A stretch of DNA of 55,013 nucleotides from Apostichopus californicus (taxonomy: Eukaryota; Echinodermata; Holothuroidea; Aspidochirotida; Stichopodidae), in NCBI GenBank assembly GCA_020650975.1, contig JAIPMN010013808.1, positions 1 through 55,013 on the forward strand, read 5' to 3'. The notes beneath the pieces are model-generated. The model was given only the letters and a program-made list of their open reading frames with translations. It did not search any database and was not told where the DNA came from. A program made the position numbers and the translations under genes. Below, one piece after another: positions 31,001-42,900 of this stretch (position 1 is the first letter of the stretch; the number at the start of each line of letters is the position of its first letter).

Positions 31001-32300
31001 GCTAGGCCTACTTAGTAAACACTATCCTCCTATGTGTTATGATTCGATGGGAGGGGTGGTACCTGGTGGATTTACTATATTACAGTCATAATGTATTGCT
31101 TACTGTATCATTATCAATTTTAAGAAATATTTTAACTTTAAAAGAAAGGCCCTACCAAATGTAGTGCATGTAAACTAAATCAAAATTGCAAATCTTTTTC
31201 GCTAAGTAAACAGTAAGAACTAAAATGACATGATAATTCAAAATAATAAGTGGCAAGTCGATTGCTGCAATAATTTGAAATATTTCATCTTAATATTATC
31301 AAGGAAAGTCAAATTAGGGTATTTTTCCTAGGCACCAATATGTTTCGCTCCGTCGAACTGACAATTTTGCCATTAATTTTGAACGGAAAAAATAGTACCG
31401 TAGGTTACATAGCCCACCTGAAAATGGTCTCATGTAAAATCATGGTTATATACTCCACATTCTAACTGCAACAATTATTGCAACCATTATTGTCTGACTC
31501 AATATTGTGGTACACTGTACAGTAAATGTAGCTAGTTTTTTGCCATGGAAGTTTACATACATAGTTCCATCCATTGAAGTGATATCATGTAGATAACTAT
31601 GATCGCAGACAAAATGTTAATGAACAGTAGTGCTGTATATAGCATATATTCTAAAATGGAGTCAAAATTGCCGCAAGATCGTTGGTTATATTGACTTCAC
31701 TCCGCTCTTACCTGTCCCCACTATACACATGCACTCAAATCTACCTAGCCGGATTATACTTTACTGTAGTACTTAACAAGGTACAGTACTGTAAAAGGGG
31801 TCCCGAACCTGGCTGCATAATAATGGCTGGGTGTGGGGAGGGGAATATAAGGGGGTCTCAGAATGCTACACACCACGTTTATGAAACTCCCTCCCTGTTC
31901 AGCTTACGTAGGTCTTTGGATTCTATTATTCAAGCGCTGTCCTAAAAAACATTCTTTTTCTCTGAAGTTTTTGCACTTGCAGCACCTGTAAATCGCATTG
32001 AACAACTTTTGTTGGAGTCTGCGCTATATAAGACTAGTTATTATCATTGTTTTGCGTCTTTCCCAGTTAGTACTGGCTGTATTGATAAACTTTTGTCGAG
32101 ACTTTGAAGAATGGACCCTTAAAACATCATACTGTTCACTGTGCAGCACATTGATGTTGTACTAAGCCTACTGTGTAGTATAAATTACCATGTTCGCCAA
32201 ACTAATGTTTTTAATCCCATTTGAAATATAAATTTGCTCTGTTGCTTTTATAATGGTGCCATGAATGTAAAAGAAACATTATGTTTCTGTGAGCTTCATA
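28091..32300. other. Long AT-rich non-coding stretch
   Basis: Could contain the promoter and non-coding first exon of the minus-strand SH3 gene, but no element can be pinned down. No coding exon, array or terminal-repeat element was recognised. Frames up to 87 codons have no recognisable protein signature. Confidence 0.5.
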
Positions 32301-32304
32301 GTAT

Positions 32305-32587
32305 CAGGGATGTGCTGGCACCGACTGGCGACTGCTCCCAACAGTTCTGAATGCCGCCCAGCACAGACAGTGTCTTAAACATTTCCGCCCGGCACTATTA
32401 TTGATGTATAATTTATAACAAATTTACAATTACCAAAATATGGGTGAATATTTGGCACAGAAATCAGCTCCAGAATAGGAAAACACTTCATTTGCAAACA
32501 TTTTCCATCTAGACACATCCCCCAGGATGTGGACCACACTACCGCACAGATCTGCCCGGCACTCAAATATTCCTGAGCACATCCCTG
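32305..32587. mobile_element. hAT-type MITE, second copy
   Basis: Starts CAGGGATGTGCTGGCACC and ends TGCCCGGCACTCAAATATTC CTGAGCACATCCCTG. Its interior aligns with the 6.15-kb copy (GAATGCCGCCCAGCACA, TTAAACATTTC, ACACTACCGCACA). Flanks are only partly alike (TAGTAT against TAGTAC), so the target duplication has decayed or the end was rearranged. Confidence 0.85.
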
Positions 32588-32640
32588 TAGTACTGTAGGC
32601 CTATATGTGTGGGATGTGCTGGACAGATCTACAGTATAGT

Positions 32641-32875
32641 CAGTATTGCGAAGTTCGGAACACTGCGAAGTTTGGACACCCCTAAGAAATGCACGATTTC
32701 ACCCTGATAACCTACAGCAAGAGCCAATTTCACGAAAAACTACGAAGCTACAGTTATTTTCTCTCCAAAATAACCCTATGTGCTAGCAAGTACTTACATA
32801 TTTGTCTCTAAAAGGAAGTTATAGTTTTGGGGTGTTTAAATCTTAGGTGTCCGAACTTCGAAGTGTCCATGCTGC
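32641..32875. mobile_element. Small inverted-repeat element (possible MITE)
   Basis: CGAAGTTTGGACACCCCTAAG on the left faces CTTAGGTGTCCGAACTTCG on the right, about 190 bp apart, with an extra GCGAAGTTCGG copy at the extreme left. This makes a stem-loop-like MITE structure right after the hAT copy. The superfamily is not assignable. Confidence 0.55.
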
Positions 32876-33454
32876 TTCCAACTCGTACTGTGATACATTC
32901 TTCCCACTGGAACTATCTGGTGTGGTACAGAGCATATATACTGTTAATTTGGGTTATACTTAAGGTACAGATGATAAACAGCTCTGTAGGCTTATTACAG
33001 TTTATTTCTTTCATTACTTGTATACAGGCAGAAGATATGCATGTCCCATATATACCACAGTAATACCTCTCACATATTGTCATTCACTGACTGAATATTG
33101 CTAAAGACAGGTCTCACAGACAAACATTTTTGGCAACAAAATATTACCTACTTTGGAAGCAGAATTTTATTACCCTTACACTGCAACTTAAATGTTGTTC
33201 TTCACAATACAGAAGACAAATAAACACCAGATCTTTAATCTCTTTGAGCTTTCCATTGTCCATCCTGCCTCTGGTCATTGTGAAGTGGGTATTGTTGTTT
33301 ATTGATTGTCCTCAAAGTGTTGTCTTCTTGTGACACATCACCCACCCAATGCAGTGTTTGTATGTATCTTATACAATGAGTCACCATGTACTGTACAGCT
33401 TGGCCAGCATGAAGTAATTTACCTGGACCTTTTGTAGTGTTTTACAGACTTTTA

Positions 33455-34095
33455 AGATACTGTAGCTGTGGCCACAGATTGTCTACTGGAGACAAAATGT
33501 ACTGTAGTGTTCTACAGATGTCTCGGCTCACAAGTTTGTGTTAAAGTTTAGTTAAACTAAAGTTGGTAAACATCAATGCCAAGGAAATCGAGCTACGGCA
33601 AACACAGCTTTGCTTATTCAACTTCTGAGAGTGCGATTTAATGTTACTTGCAACACTTCGTATTGATCCTGTGCTTTTGCATGTCATATGTACAGTACAT
33701 GTATAACAGCCATACATGGTGCACACAATGTTTGAGATGCACAGAGCTACTGTTTGTGGCAATTGCATGAATTATTAACCAGAACAACACAAATTAAAAA
33801 TACTGTAGCTGTGGTCACATATTGTCTACTGGACAGATATGTACTATAGTTTTCAACAGCTGTCTCTCTTAACAAGTTTGTGTTTAACTAAAGTTGGTAA
33901 ACATCAATGCCAAGGAAATCCAGCTCTTAGGGCAAACACAGCTTTGCTTACTCAACTTCTGAGAGTGCGATCTAATGTTAATTGCAACACTTCACTAATG
34001 GATCATCCCTGATCCCATGCTGACATTACGTGTCTTGTGTACATACACACTATAACAGCCATGTGTGGTGCACACACTGTTTGAGATGTATGTGC
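33455..34095 (+). repeat. Tandem duplication, ~340-bp unit, two copies
   Basis: TACTGTAGCTGTGG starts at about 33,459 and 33,800. Both copies contain AACTAAAGTTGGTAAACATC, AATGCCAAGGAAATC, AAACACAGCTTTGCTTA and CAACTTCTGAGAGTGCGAT. Copies differ by substitutions and small indels. No gene seen. Confidence 0.9.
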
Positions 34096-34129
34096 CGTAT
34101 ACTGTATCGAGTACTTTGCATGTATTGAT

Positions 34130-35930
34130 ACCAGAACAAATTAGAGAAAAGATACTGACAGACTTATAAATGGGTAAAATAATGAATTAAGATAAAATCT
34201 AGCCTTAGTCTGCAAATTTGAGATGTTTATTTCCACACAATGGTGTACACACAAAACATGTAAGAAGGTGAAGGATTGAAGAACTAAGCCTTTTATATTT
34301 ACAGTCCCCTACCTCCCATTGCCATGAAGTGGGTATAGGCTACTTGAAGATTAACTCAAGATGGTTTTCAAAGAGATGAAATTATGCAAGATGAATGTTG
34401 TAGATTATAAATTACATTTTAAAACAAAGAAAAAGGAAAAAAAAGACCTGAACTTTGTGTCTATTTACCCTCGTTGTCACCAAACCATACTCCTACCTTA
34501 ACTGGCAGATATCATCTTTCTAGATATTGCAAAATTTTCTCTTGGTTGTCATTTTGAGTATGTTTGTTTCAAACGAACCAATTAAATCAGTTTAGCCTTG
34601 TGCAGGACTGAGGTCTTTGTCATACGATATATTTGTGTGATCTACACAGACATATCACACTAGTTAATTAACATACTAATAAACATGTACTTGTAATTAC
34701 AGTAGTACCATTACTATCTTAAGGACAAGTACATACAGTAGTGTTTAACAGAGTGATACAGAATGGTAAATAACAAATAAAATGTCTGGACTCTAATAAT
34801 CTCTTTCGATGAGACAGAGAATTAACGTTAGGTCATCCATATGAGATGATTTTACATATATCTAGAAAACGTGTTTTTTACGCAATTTTGTCACTCATAA
34901 TATTATAGCCATTGGGGAAATTTCAAATTTGTAGTCAAGAATGAGCTTTAAAATCATAACTTTGATAGGTCCATCAGAAAATTCCGACCCTAGTCAGAAC
35001 GACTGACTCTAAGACCAACTCAGAGACTAAATTGAATATCATCTGAACATTTCTGACCTAGGTAAAATGACTATGACAAACTAACAGCATGTAACCGTGA
35101 CAAGCTGCTCAACATTGACTCAGTACTGATATTTCTATAATATCATGTCTTAGTCTTCATCATAGCATGTATACAACTTACTGTATTTTAGAAGGATGTT
35201 TTCGGAACTTTGAAAAGCTCAGAAATGTAAATGTTTTAATGATTCATAATACTGGGAATCTATCAAATTAATTATACCTGGCGCATGACTGCTACTGTAT
35301 GTGCTGTCCTTGGTTTCCCTTTCGTTTCATCTAGGCACCTCCTGTCTAACATACTGTACAGACTTAGTTGATGTAGTCTGAAGTGAGACTGTAACACAGC
35401 ATAAGCACTAACACTAATTTGATGCAAAAGTTGTAATTGGTCTCCCGGAAGGGAAACCTATGGAGTGACTCTTTACAGACCATGTAAAAATATGTGAGGC
35501 GGACCGCGAATCGCAAAGTTGGCAATGACTATAACGTGGATCACAAAGTCTGTAATTACCGTTACGGTTAGATTCGTCCCACACGGCAACATACAGATAT
35601 ATGTGATACTCAAAGCCGAAGCCAAAGTGAATTAATTAAGTCACACATCAGGAGTCTATGCCTTATAAGTTCTTCATTAGCGCCCTCATTACTTTCGGAA
35701 AACATTTCATACGCCTCCATTACTTTTGGGGAACATTTCATACCGTAGTTTTAAGTTTTGTATTTTATCTACATATCTTGTTTAATAGCACTATCCATGC
35801 ATGTGTGTACGTTTTATTGTGAAACAACTAATAATGTTTAAAGCTAAAACTAAGGCTGTATATAGTTGATTAACAATCTAATTGATGAGAAAATAACTCA
35901 TAATAAAATAAGACTGTTAGCAAACTGCTT
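34130..35930. other. Non-coding, nothing recognised
   Basis: AT-rich DNA. The only structure noted is a short duplicated CATTACTTTyGGrrAACATTT at about 35,687-35,755. Confidence 0.5.
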
Positions 35931-36090
35931 ATCCACTAGAGAGCCTGTGTAATAGAATGTGTAAAAGTAAGTTGGCCTGACGTTTCGATCCTAGCAGGAT
36001 CTTCTTCAGAGGCTAAATGCTAAGTAACAGTAACAGAAGGGACAAAAACACGCACAGAATACAGACAGGTTAATGAGCATGGTGAACACA
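35912..36090 (+). repeat. Dispersed repeat C, copy 1
   Basis: Contains GTTAGCAAACTGCTTATC, GCCTGTGTAATAGAATGTGT AAAAGTAA, then GTTTCGATCCTAGCAGGATC and CAGAATACAGACAGGTTAAT. The same modules lie at 52,292-52,660, where the first module is at the opposite end in inverted orientation. Confidence 0.8.
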
Positions 36091-36259
36091 ATGAGATACT
36101 GTGACCATGTATTTAGCAATGTGACCACAATAGTCCACATCAGGTCTGCACTGGCATAGATTCTAGCAAAACTGTCTGTAACTTGTATTGTCTACTGAAT
36201 TTATGAAGGACAAATACTGTAGTTCTGTATCCTCTCTGTAAATAAACTTGGACATGTAT

Positions 36260-36400
36260 TTTAAAAGTTTACTTAAGACCCATCTTTTCACTTGTTCTTT
36301 TGTAAATTAATTTACTTTCTTTGTAAAGCGCCTTGAGCAGTGACTTTTGTCGACTGATTTGGCGCTACATATAAGTCTCATTTATTATTATATATATATC
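36260..36400 (+). mobile_element. Retroelement 3' tail (copy of 42,305-42,425)
   Basis: CTTTCTTTGTAAAGCGCCTT, GAGCAGTGACTTTTGT and TTTGGCGCTACATATAAGTC, followed by a TTATTATTATAT tail. The GGCGCTAnATAA end is shared with the tRNA SINEs, consistent with SINEs borrowing a LINE tail. Confidence 0.7.
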
Positions 36401-37895
36401 TCTCCAATATGAAAGCATGTAAACAGGTTCAGTTCATACAGGGGTGTGGGGGGGGGGGAGGGAGTGAGTGAGCTAGTCCATACAGATTTGTTAATTATCA
36501 GGGAATAATTAATATGATAAATTATACGATATATTAATTGCATTTATATGACAAATATGAATTGCTAATTATATGATGAAATATGATAAATAATCAGAGA
36601 ATGATTTATCCTGTATTGTAGTGCAAATTGCCAAAAAATGGACAAAATAGGCAAAAAATTGCTAATCAAAATATACAGCAGTTTTTGTTCATAGGTAGTA
36701 GGTACAGTATTTACTTCACTCCTCACTTACCTGTCTCCTTATACCCTACGCACACCTATCTACCTATCATAAAGGGACGTTCAAAGCCTTCAAAATATAT
36801 ATATTGGAGCGCTAAATTAAATTCCCTGTTCATATCATTTTGACTTAGCTTCATTTCATGACATTTATTTTATAAAGTGTTAATTTATTTTAAACTGACC
36901 ACTAAACAGTACCAACACCTTGACCTACACTCTAAGGTGGTTTTAGTGAACTTGAATGGGTCACGTTGTACTAGTTAAAGTTAAATAAGTAAAATAACTG
37001 TCTGCCTAAATTCAATAGGTTCTCAGGAGAGGGCCTGTAGCTAAGTATTGATTCACTGCTGAAGGTTTAACAGAAGTACGTCCATTCATAGCCTGTACAT
37101 ACATGTACGTCAGAGAAAAAGACAATGTGTGTGTTATTGACCATTGTTACCACCGCTCCGGGCGGGCATGACCACTGATTGTATACACGTCCTTGAGAAA
37201 CAATGGTTCTATTGATATGCAAATTAAATGCACACACATTCTTCATACAGTGCATACATTTATCTTGACATACCATGTGCCTTGTGGTGTTATAAAAGGC
37301 TTTAGAGGGATGTGATGTTGATGGTCACTGCGTGGCCTTTGTTGAAAACACAGGTCAAGTTGGGGGTATAATTTGTAGCCTATGGGATAATGAACTTGCA
37401 CTATAGAAGTATGCATCCATGGTCAGTATTAAGAATGGTCGGTCAAGTTTGCTACGTACGGCCAGCGTAGAAATGGGTCATAACCTTCGTTACAATGTGT
37501 TGTACATAGCATCATTTCTAACTCGGGAAATAAAAATACATCGATCGGAGCGGTGAAGATCACCCATTTTCGTAGCGTTTTGTCTTAATGATAACTATTG
37601 TTGGCTGTTTGGATCAAGTTGTGTGGTTTTTTTGTGGCCATGCAGGCATGTTCTGTCTTGAGTGACTGCGCTTAAATAGAAACCTTTATATAGGTGATAC
37701 TACCTAGGATATACAGAGTTTGATTTTGTGACTGTTTATATGTATTTTGCTCTGAAGTTGGAATTAGAAATCATTTTCTTGAATGGCTGGATGTTAACTT
37801 TATTAGTTAGTACTATCAACTGTGCTGTATGGAATTATGGATTTTAAGGTAGGTCTGCAGTGTGTTATATATTTAAGTTGGTAATTATGAAAATA
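36400..37895. other. Non-coding, nothing recognised
   Basis: Contains a poly-G run near 36,446. No exon or repeat element was recognised on either strand. Confidence 0.45.
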
Positions 37896-38330
37896 AAAAT
37901 CCTTGTAATATATTTAAGTTGAGCTAGATATGCTTCATTTATGACTACAAATTGTAATTAAAGAAAAAAAAAAGAAAAAAAAATTGCAATACATATTGGT
38001 GGCTGCATTGTGTGATACATGGTAGGCAATAAAGTCTGAAAAAAATCATTTTAATAAGTTGCTAGATATGCTTAATTTATGACCACAATTTGTAATAAAA
38101 AAAATAAAAAAGAACAAAAAAAGAATTGCAATACATACTGGTGGCCGCATTGTGTTATAAATACATGGTATGCAATAAAGTCTAAAAATAAAAAATCATT
38201 GTAATAAGTTGCTAGATATGATTATTTTATGACCACAATTTGTAATTAATGAAAAAAAAGAAGAATTGCAATGCATACTGGTGGTTGCATCGTGTGGTAC
38301 ATGGTAGGCAATAAAGCCTGTTGGGTATTG
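37895..38330 (+). repeat. ~155-bp tandem repeat, three copies
   Basis: GCTAGATATGCTTAATTTATGA-like starts occur near 37,922, 38,061 and 38,210. Each is followed by ACCACAATTTGTAAT, an A-rich stretch, GAATTGCAATACATACTGGT and ACATGGTAGGCAATAAAGTC. Confidence 0.88.
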
Positions 38331-38404
38331 TTTAAAACTTAAAAATAATTATATTTTTGGGGGATGGCTGAATTGTAATGTACTGTAGGAACAATATAAA
38401 AGAT

Positions 38405-38580
38405 ACAATATGTTGGACTTGATTAAGTCTTCACACTTGTATGTGAAGAAACATTAAAGGTGTGATATCTCTCATTGTAAGGAACGAGATTTTCTTGTTA
38501 AAAGTGTTTGGGAAAGTTGTTCACGACAGTTATAATATCTATCACACAGACTTATAGTGATGGTTAGGTTCACATAACCT
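38405..38580. repeat. Dispersed repeat, copy 2 (partner at 10,060-10,270)
   Basis: ACTTGATTAAGTCTTCACAC, TGTGATATCTC and GTTTGGGAAAGTTGTTCACG ACAGTTAT align in order with the 10.1-kb copy. Confidence 0.6.
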
Positions 38581-41500
38581 TAAATACCTCAAAAGAACAG
38601 CTTTGCGATTCACTGAAAGTTTATCTTTTCGATTCCTCTGTGTTCTTCGATTCCATCCTCTCAAGGTGCCAAGATCTAAATATATCTTTCTACCTTTGTT
38701 GAAAAGAAAAGGAAGATTTTAACCTTCAACATCACTGTCCTGACTAATTGGCACTGTAAAATATCTAAATTCCTATTTAAACAGACCTTCCCCCAAGCTT
38801 TCATGGTCCGTCGATTTCGGCATTGAAAACTCAGGTTGCCATTTCCTCAGCTGAGTTTTTTTTCTTTTTTACAAAAGAAGTAATCCATGGATGCATGAAA
38901 TCTCTTGAATAGCTTCTCAATGCTGATTGTTGATAAAAAGGATGTTACTTTGCATACAACCCTACCATCATTATAAACTTGTGTTTAAAACTAAGCCTTA
39001 GGAGTGGGTCATTGTGGAGGTACCATTGTATAGACCCAGACTGTGTACTTGTAGTACTTAACACTATGATATAACCAATCCCTCAAAATCCTTTGAGCGC
39101 GCTCACCACGGAATAAACTATTTTCTGCTGGTTGGAAGGATTATAATATACTGCCTCTGGTGTGGTAGGAGTTTTGCAATAAACATTAAGAAAAGGTTTT
39201 GTGAGGTTCAGCGAGCTGCTTTTCTTGTATACATGTGTGTGCATATAGTAAGTATACTGTAGCCTATATAGAATATCCTGGCGTTTGTTTATTTCGTCAG
39301 CGAGGTGTTGTCGTTAAAATTCCTCCCCAGACTGGAGTCATTAAATTGGGTTGTTTATCTAACCGCTTTAAATAAACTCTGCTGAACTTTGAAGATTTAA
39401 ATGGTGTATTTATAAACTTAGTAGGCAATAAACATCTCGTGGGTCCACCTTTTGAAGTCATGCAGTTAAAAGCAGGAATATTTGATTTGGTCTGAAGATC
39501 TTAGAGTTTGCCTCTGGAAGATTTCTGAGACATTAATCGGTCAGATTTGCAAGTTGCAAGCATACTGTTCATGTGAGGATTTGGATTTTGCAATCAATTT
39601 CAATTTTGAGCTTGGAGATATATTAATTGTGTGTGTGGGGAATAGTTGAGGTGCCATTTTGTACAGGACCTAACATTACCGTGGTAAAACATTGTGTGAC
39701 TTCAGCAGTCGTTGAATGGTAAGTTGGATTTAAAAGTATATATTTGGCCTAACATATAGGTTTGCAGAGATATCTAGGCCTATCTCAAAATGTTTACAGC
39801 TCACAGCACATATATATGCAAGGATTCGTCTTCTCTTTATTCGATGGTCCTTGTGAAGGTGGGGGGGAGGGGGTGGATGAGGGGTGGGGTGATGAAGACA
39901 AGATAAAATTGTACAGAAAATTTGTAATTTGTGATGTTTTTATGTAAATAGTTAAATGTAGAACTCTACATCAAACTGCATTTTTTCTGTCTTTGAGGCA
40001 ATGGAGCTAATAAATGGGATCAAGTCCCACTCATTGCCGGTGTGTTTTATTTTGGACCATACCATTCGATAATAGGTTGGCTTCGAGTTTTTAACAGCAT
40101 TGGTAAAAGATCGGCATAGGTTAGGGATTAATAACAATATAAAATGATATTAATTGACTAACTGAAAATAGATTCGGGATGCGTAGTGACAATCTCAAAA
40201 TAATTTGAGAACCACATAACAAAGACTGTTTTAGACTCAAATTCAGAACAGCCCTCTCTTAATAGTGGAATGTATTGGGACGTGATCCCAGCTTATGTTA
40301 GAAAAATTACAAGCATTTGTGTAAACTTTGTGCACAAAGTACTACACTGGCTATACTAGTTAATGAAAGTCACACTATAAATTCAGTTTGGGTTAGTTTG
40401 TATGACAGGCAATAGATTTAAGGTCATCACGATCAGACTTTTAATTAGCTATCCGTGTCAAACTTTTCCCATTTTGATTGCTCCATAAATTTATTTATTT
40501 ATGGGAATTTTACAGTAGTTTGATAGTTTGTCATTTGACAAAACACTTAACTAAGTATGTAATTGTGTAAACTGTCTATTAATTATGATTATTTTTTTTT
40601 ATTTATTTTTTTTGGGGGGGAGGGGGGGGGCTACATGCTCAAAAGTGTCCTCATGAAATATTGTGTTGTTTTAGTATTGATAGTTCTGATATATTTAAAT
40701 ACAGTATTTTTGTATTAATACTGTACTTAATAGAACTGTATACATAAGCTCACTCACCAACCCAAATACACTTTGCATTACCACACAGTACATATACAAT
40801 AACCATGTACTGTAGCTATGTTGAGTAAAGTTACAATCAATTGTATGTCATTCAGCTGCACATATTTACACTACAGTATTGTAGCTTCCTGCCCTGTACA
40901 AAGCACACAGACTATATATCACATCTATGCACACTGTAATATCACACATAAACCAGCAACAAAGAACATCCTGCCCTCACTTTAATTAAAAGTTTTCCAA
41001 CTCCTCCTCCTTCTCCCAAACAAAGGACTCGCGCGTCGTAATCCGAACCTCGTGCAGCGGGTAATTCATACTTCTGGCTGTTAAGTGTAATTAGAGATTC
41101 AGGAATTAATACCAGTCACTGCATGAGTTCTATGATCTATCAGTTATTTATGAGGTATGATACATGTTGGTGTAGTAATTGCATTGTTAGTCCTGCATGA
41201 GAACTCTGCAGTTGGCTAGCAATATTTTTTTTTACTCACGCATATTAATACATGTATGTGTGTTTGTGCAGGGTTGGGAGAGTTCATTAACTGGCAGATA
41301 CAGTAGTTAAATAAAGGGTAGAGCTGCACAACTTGTATCTGTGTGTGTGTGAGTGTGTTTGGCTTCAGATTGTCACAGTTTGTTATGGTCTGTGGTAGTA
41401 GTATGCAGTGATGTAAACATGTATGTACAGGTCAAGTTTATGATGTGTACCGTGTTACTGTAGGCCCTTTGCATAAAATGGGGTATACATGAAATGTAGG

Positions 41501-41985
41501 TATCATATCTGTATCGCGTAATCTGCATATTGGCTACGGATGGAATATTAATATCAATTGTGTGTTTTTGATACATTGTGGAAGTGTTCGTCAAATACTC
41601 AGTCTACAAGTCTTTGTATTGAAAGGAGTGAAAAAGACACCGGGTGTGCTGCTGATGCTTTAAGTTTTCTGGGAGGAAATGGTTTTGTTGTTGTAAAACT
41701 ACCTTGTTTACTGTAAGTGCATATTATTTATATACTGTATACTGAGAATTATTGCTTTTAAAGCAGGAGTGTGTATATATTGCATGGGTGCATAAGTATA
41801 GGGTTGGATGTAGGAATCAGATCTCATTACTTTTTTCTGCATTTATAAGGTTTGGGAATTCTTTTGCTAGGTTCTTGTTACTTTAACTTTGTAAATTGCT
41901 CGTAGTTTTATTAATTAGTCGCTATCTGTTTCATTATTATTTTGCGATTATACTTTTTGGTGTTTTTGATGATAGATGGTATTTG
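38580..41985. other. Non-coding stretch upstream of the ankyrin gene
   Basis: No exon recognised. Poly-T/poly-G run at about 40,591-40,630. A promoter for the ankyrin gene may lie here, but no reliable core-promoter motif could be assigned. Confidence 0.45.
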
Positions 41986-42310
41986 TTGATATAGTAAATT
42001 GTCAATATTTTTGCTAGTAATGTCTATGTTGATATTTGTTGAAATATAGTAAATTCTGGATATTTATGGTACTGTTTATGTTGATATTGTTGATATAGTA
42101 AATTGTCAATATGATTGGTACTGCCTAACATTGATATATAAATGGTACTGTTGATAAAGTAATATCAATATCTATGGTACTGTTTATTGTTGGTATAGTA
42201 TTATCAATATATCTTTCTATGTTATTGTTTATTGTTGATATAGTATTATCAATATTTATTGTACTGTTTATTGTTGATAAATCAATATCTATGGTACTGT
42301 TTATGTTGAT
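41985..42310 (+). repeat. Imperfect ~40-60-bp tandem repeat (TGTTGATATAGTA)
   Basis: TGTTGATATAGTAAATTGTC and its shortened forms recur at least seven times with TATGGTACTGTTTATTG linkers. The unit length drifts between about 38 and 60 bp. Confidence 0.8.
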
Positions 42311-42425
42311 CTTTTCACTTGTTCTTTTGTAAAATAATTTACTTTCTTTGTAAAGCGCCTTGAGCAGTGACTTTTGTTTACTGATTTGGCGCTATATAAG
42401 TCTCATTTATTATTATTATTATTTA
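42305..42425 (+). mobile_element. Retroelement 3' tail (copy of 36,260-36,400)
   Basis: TTTTCACTTGTTCTTTTGTA, TTTGTAAAGCGCCTTGAGC and TTGGCGCTATATAAGTCTC, ending in (ATT)n. Nearly identical to the 36.3-kb copy. Confidence 0.75.
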
Positions 42426-42790
42426 TAGTATATATGCTGATATAGTATGTACACCATGTGTGTGTGAGTAATTTATTTAGACCCCATCTCAAAATACAAA
42501 GTTAGGGCAAGTTACTAAACAAGTGTAAATAGAACAGTTTTTCTACACAGGAAGAAGTATTTTATAAGAGACCAAATTCATTGAATTCCGGGTGGAGGCC
42601 GGAGGATGTTGAAAATGGGAATATCTGTTAATTTATGGAGAGCATGCATGCTATACATGGAGTTGAAACATATAAACCAATTAAATTCATTAAATAAAAC
42701 AAAGCCTTTTCATGACTGCTTCACACACTTTTTTTTTAATTTTAAACTTTTTTAAATTTATTTTTAAATTTGTATTTTATTTTTTTATAG

Positions 42791-42900
42791 GTCAAGCAAA
42801 CTTTGCCGCTCTAACCTTGCTGTGTTCCAGCCACGGGAGAAATCGTCATGGCCGGTCACGCAATCTTTACCAGTGGAACATTCATCCATTTAAGTCATAA
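42791..42900 (+). CDS. Ankyrin gene candidate first coding exon
   Basis: Acceptor TTTTTTATAG at 42790; in-frame TAA, then ATG at 42848 with G at +4; encodes MAGHAIFTSGTFIHLSH; donor CATAA|GTACTC after 42900 (phase 2). It joins in frame to the 44082 acceptor. The donor is weak, so this start is a proposal; the real first exon could lie elsewhere. Confidence 0.45.

Noticed and set aside
31682..31945. 87-codon plus-strand frame
   Set aside because: No recognisable protein features, no good splice context, AT-rich surroundings.
37067..37276. Cys-rich 69-codon minus-strand frame
   Set aside because: Cysteine spacing matches no domain I know, there is no signal peptide, and no neighbouring exon in phase was found.
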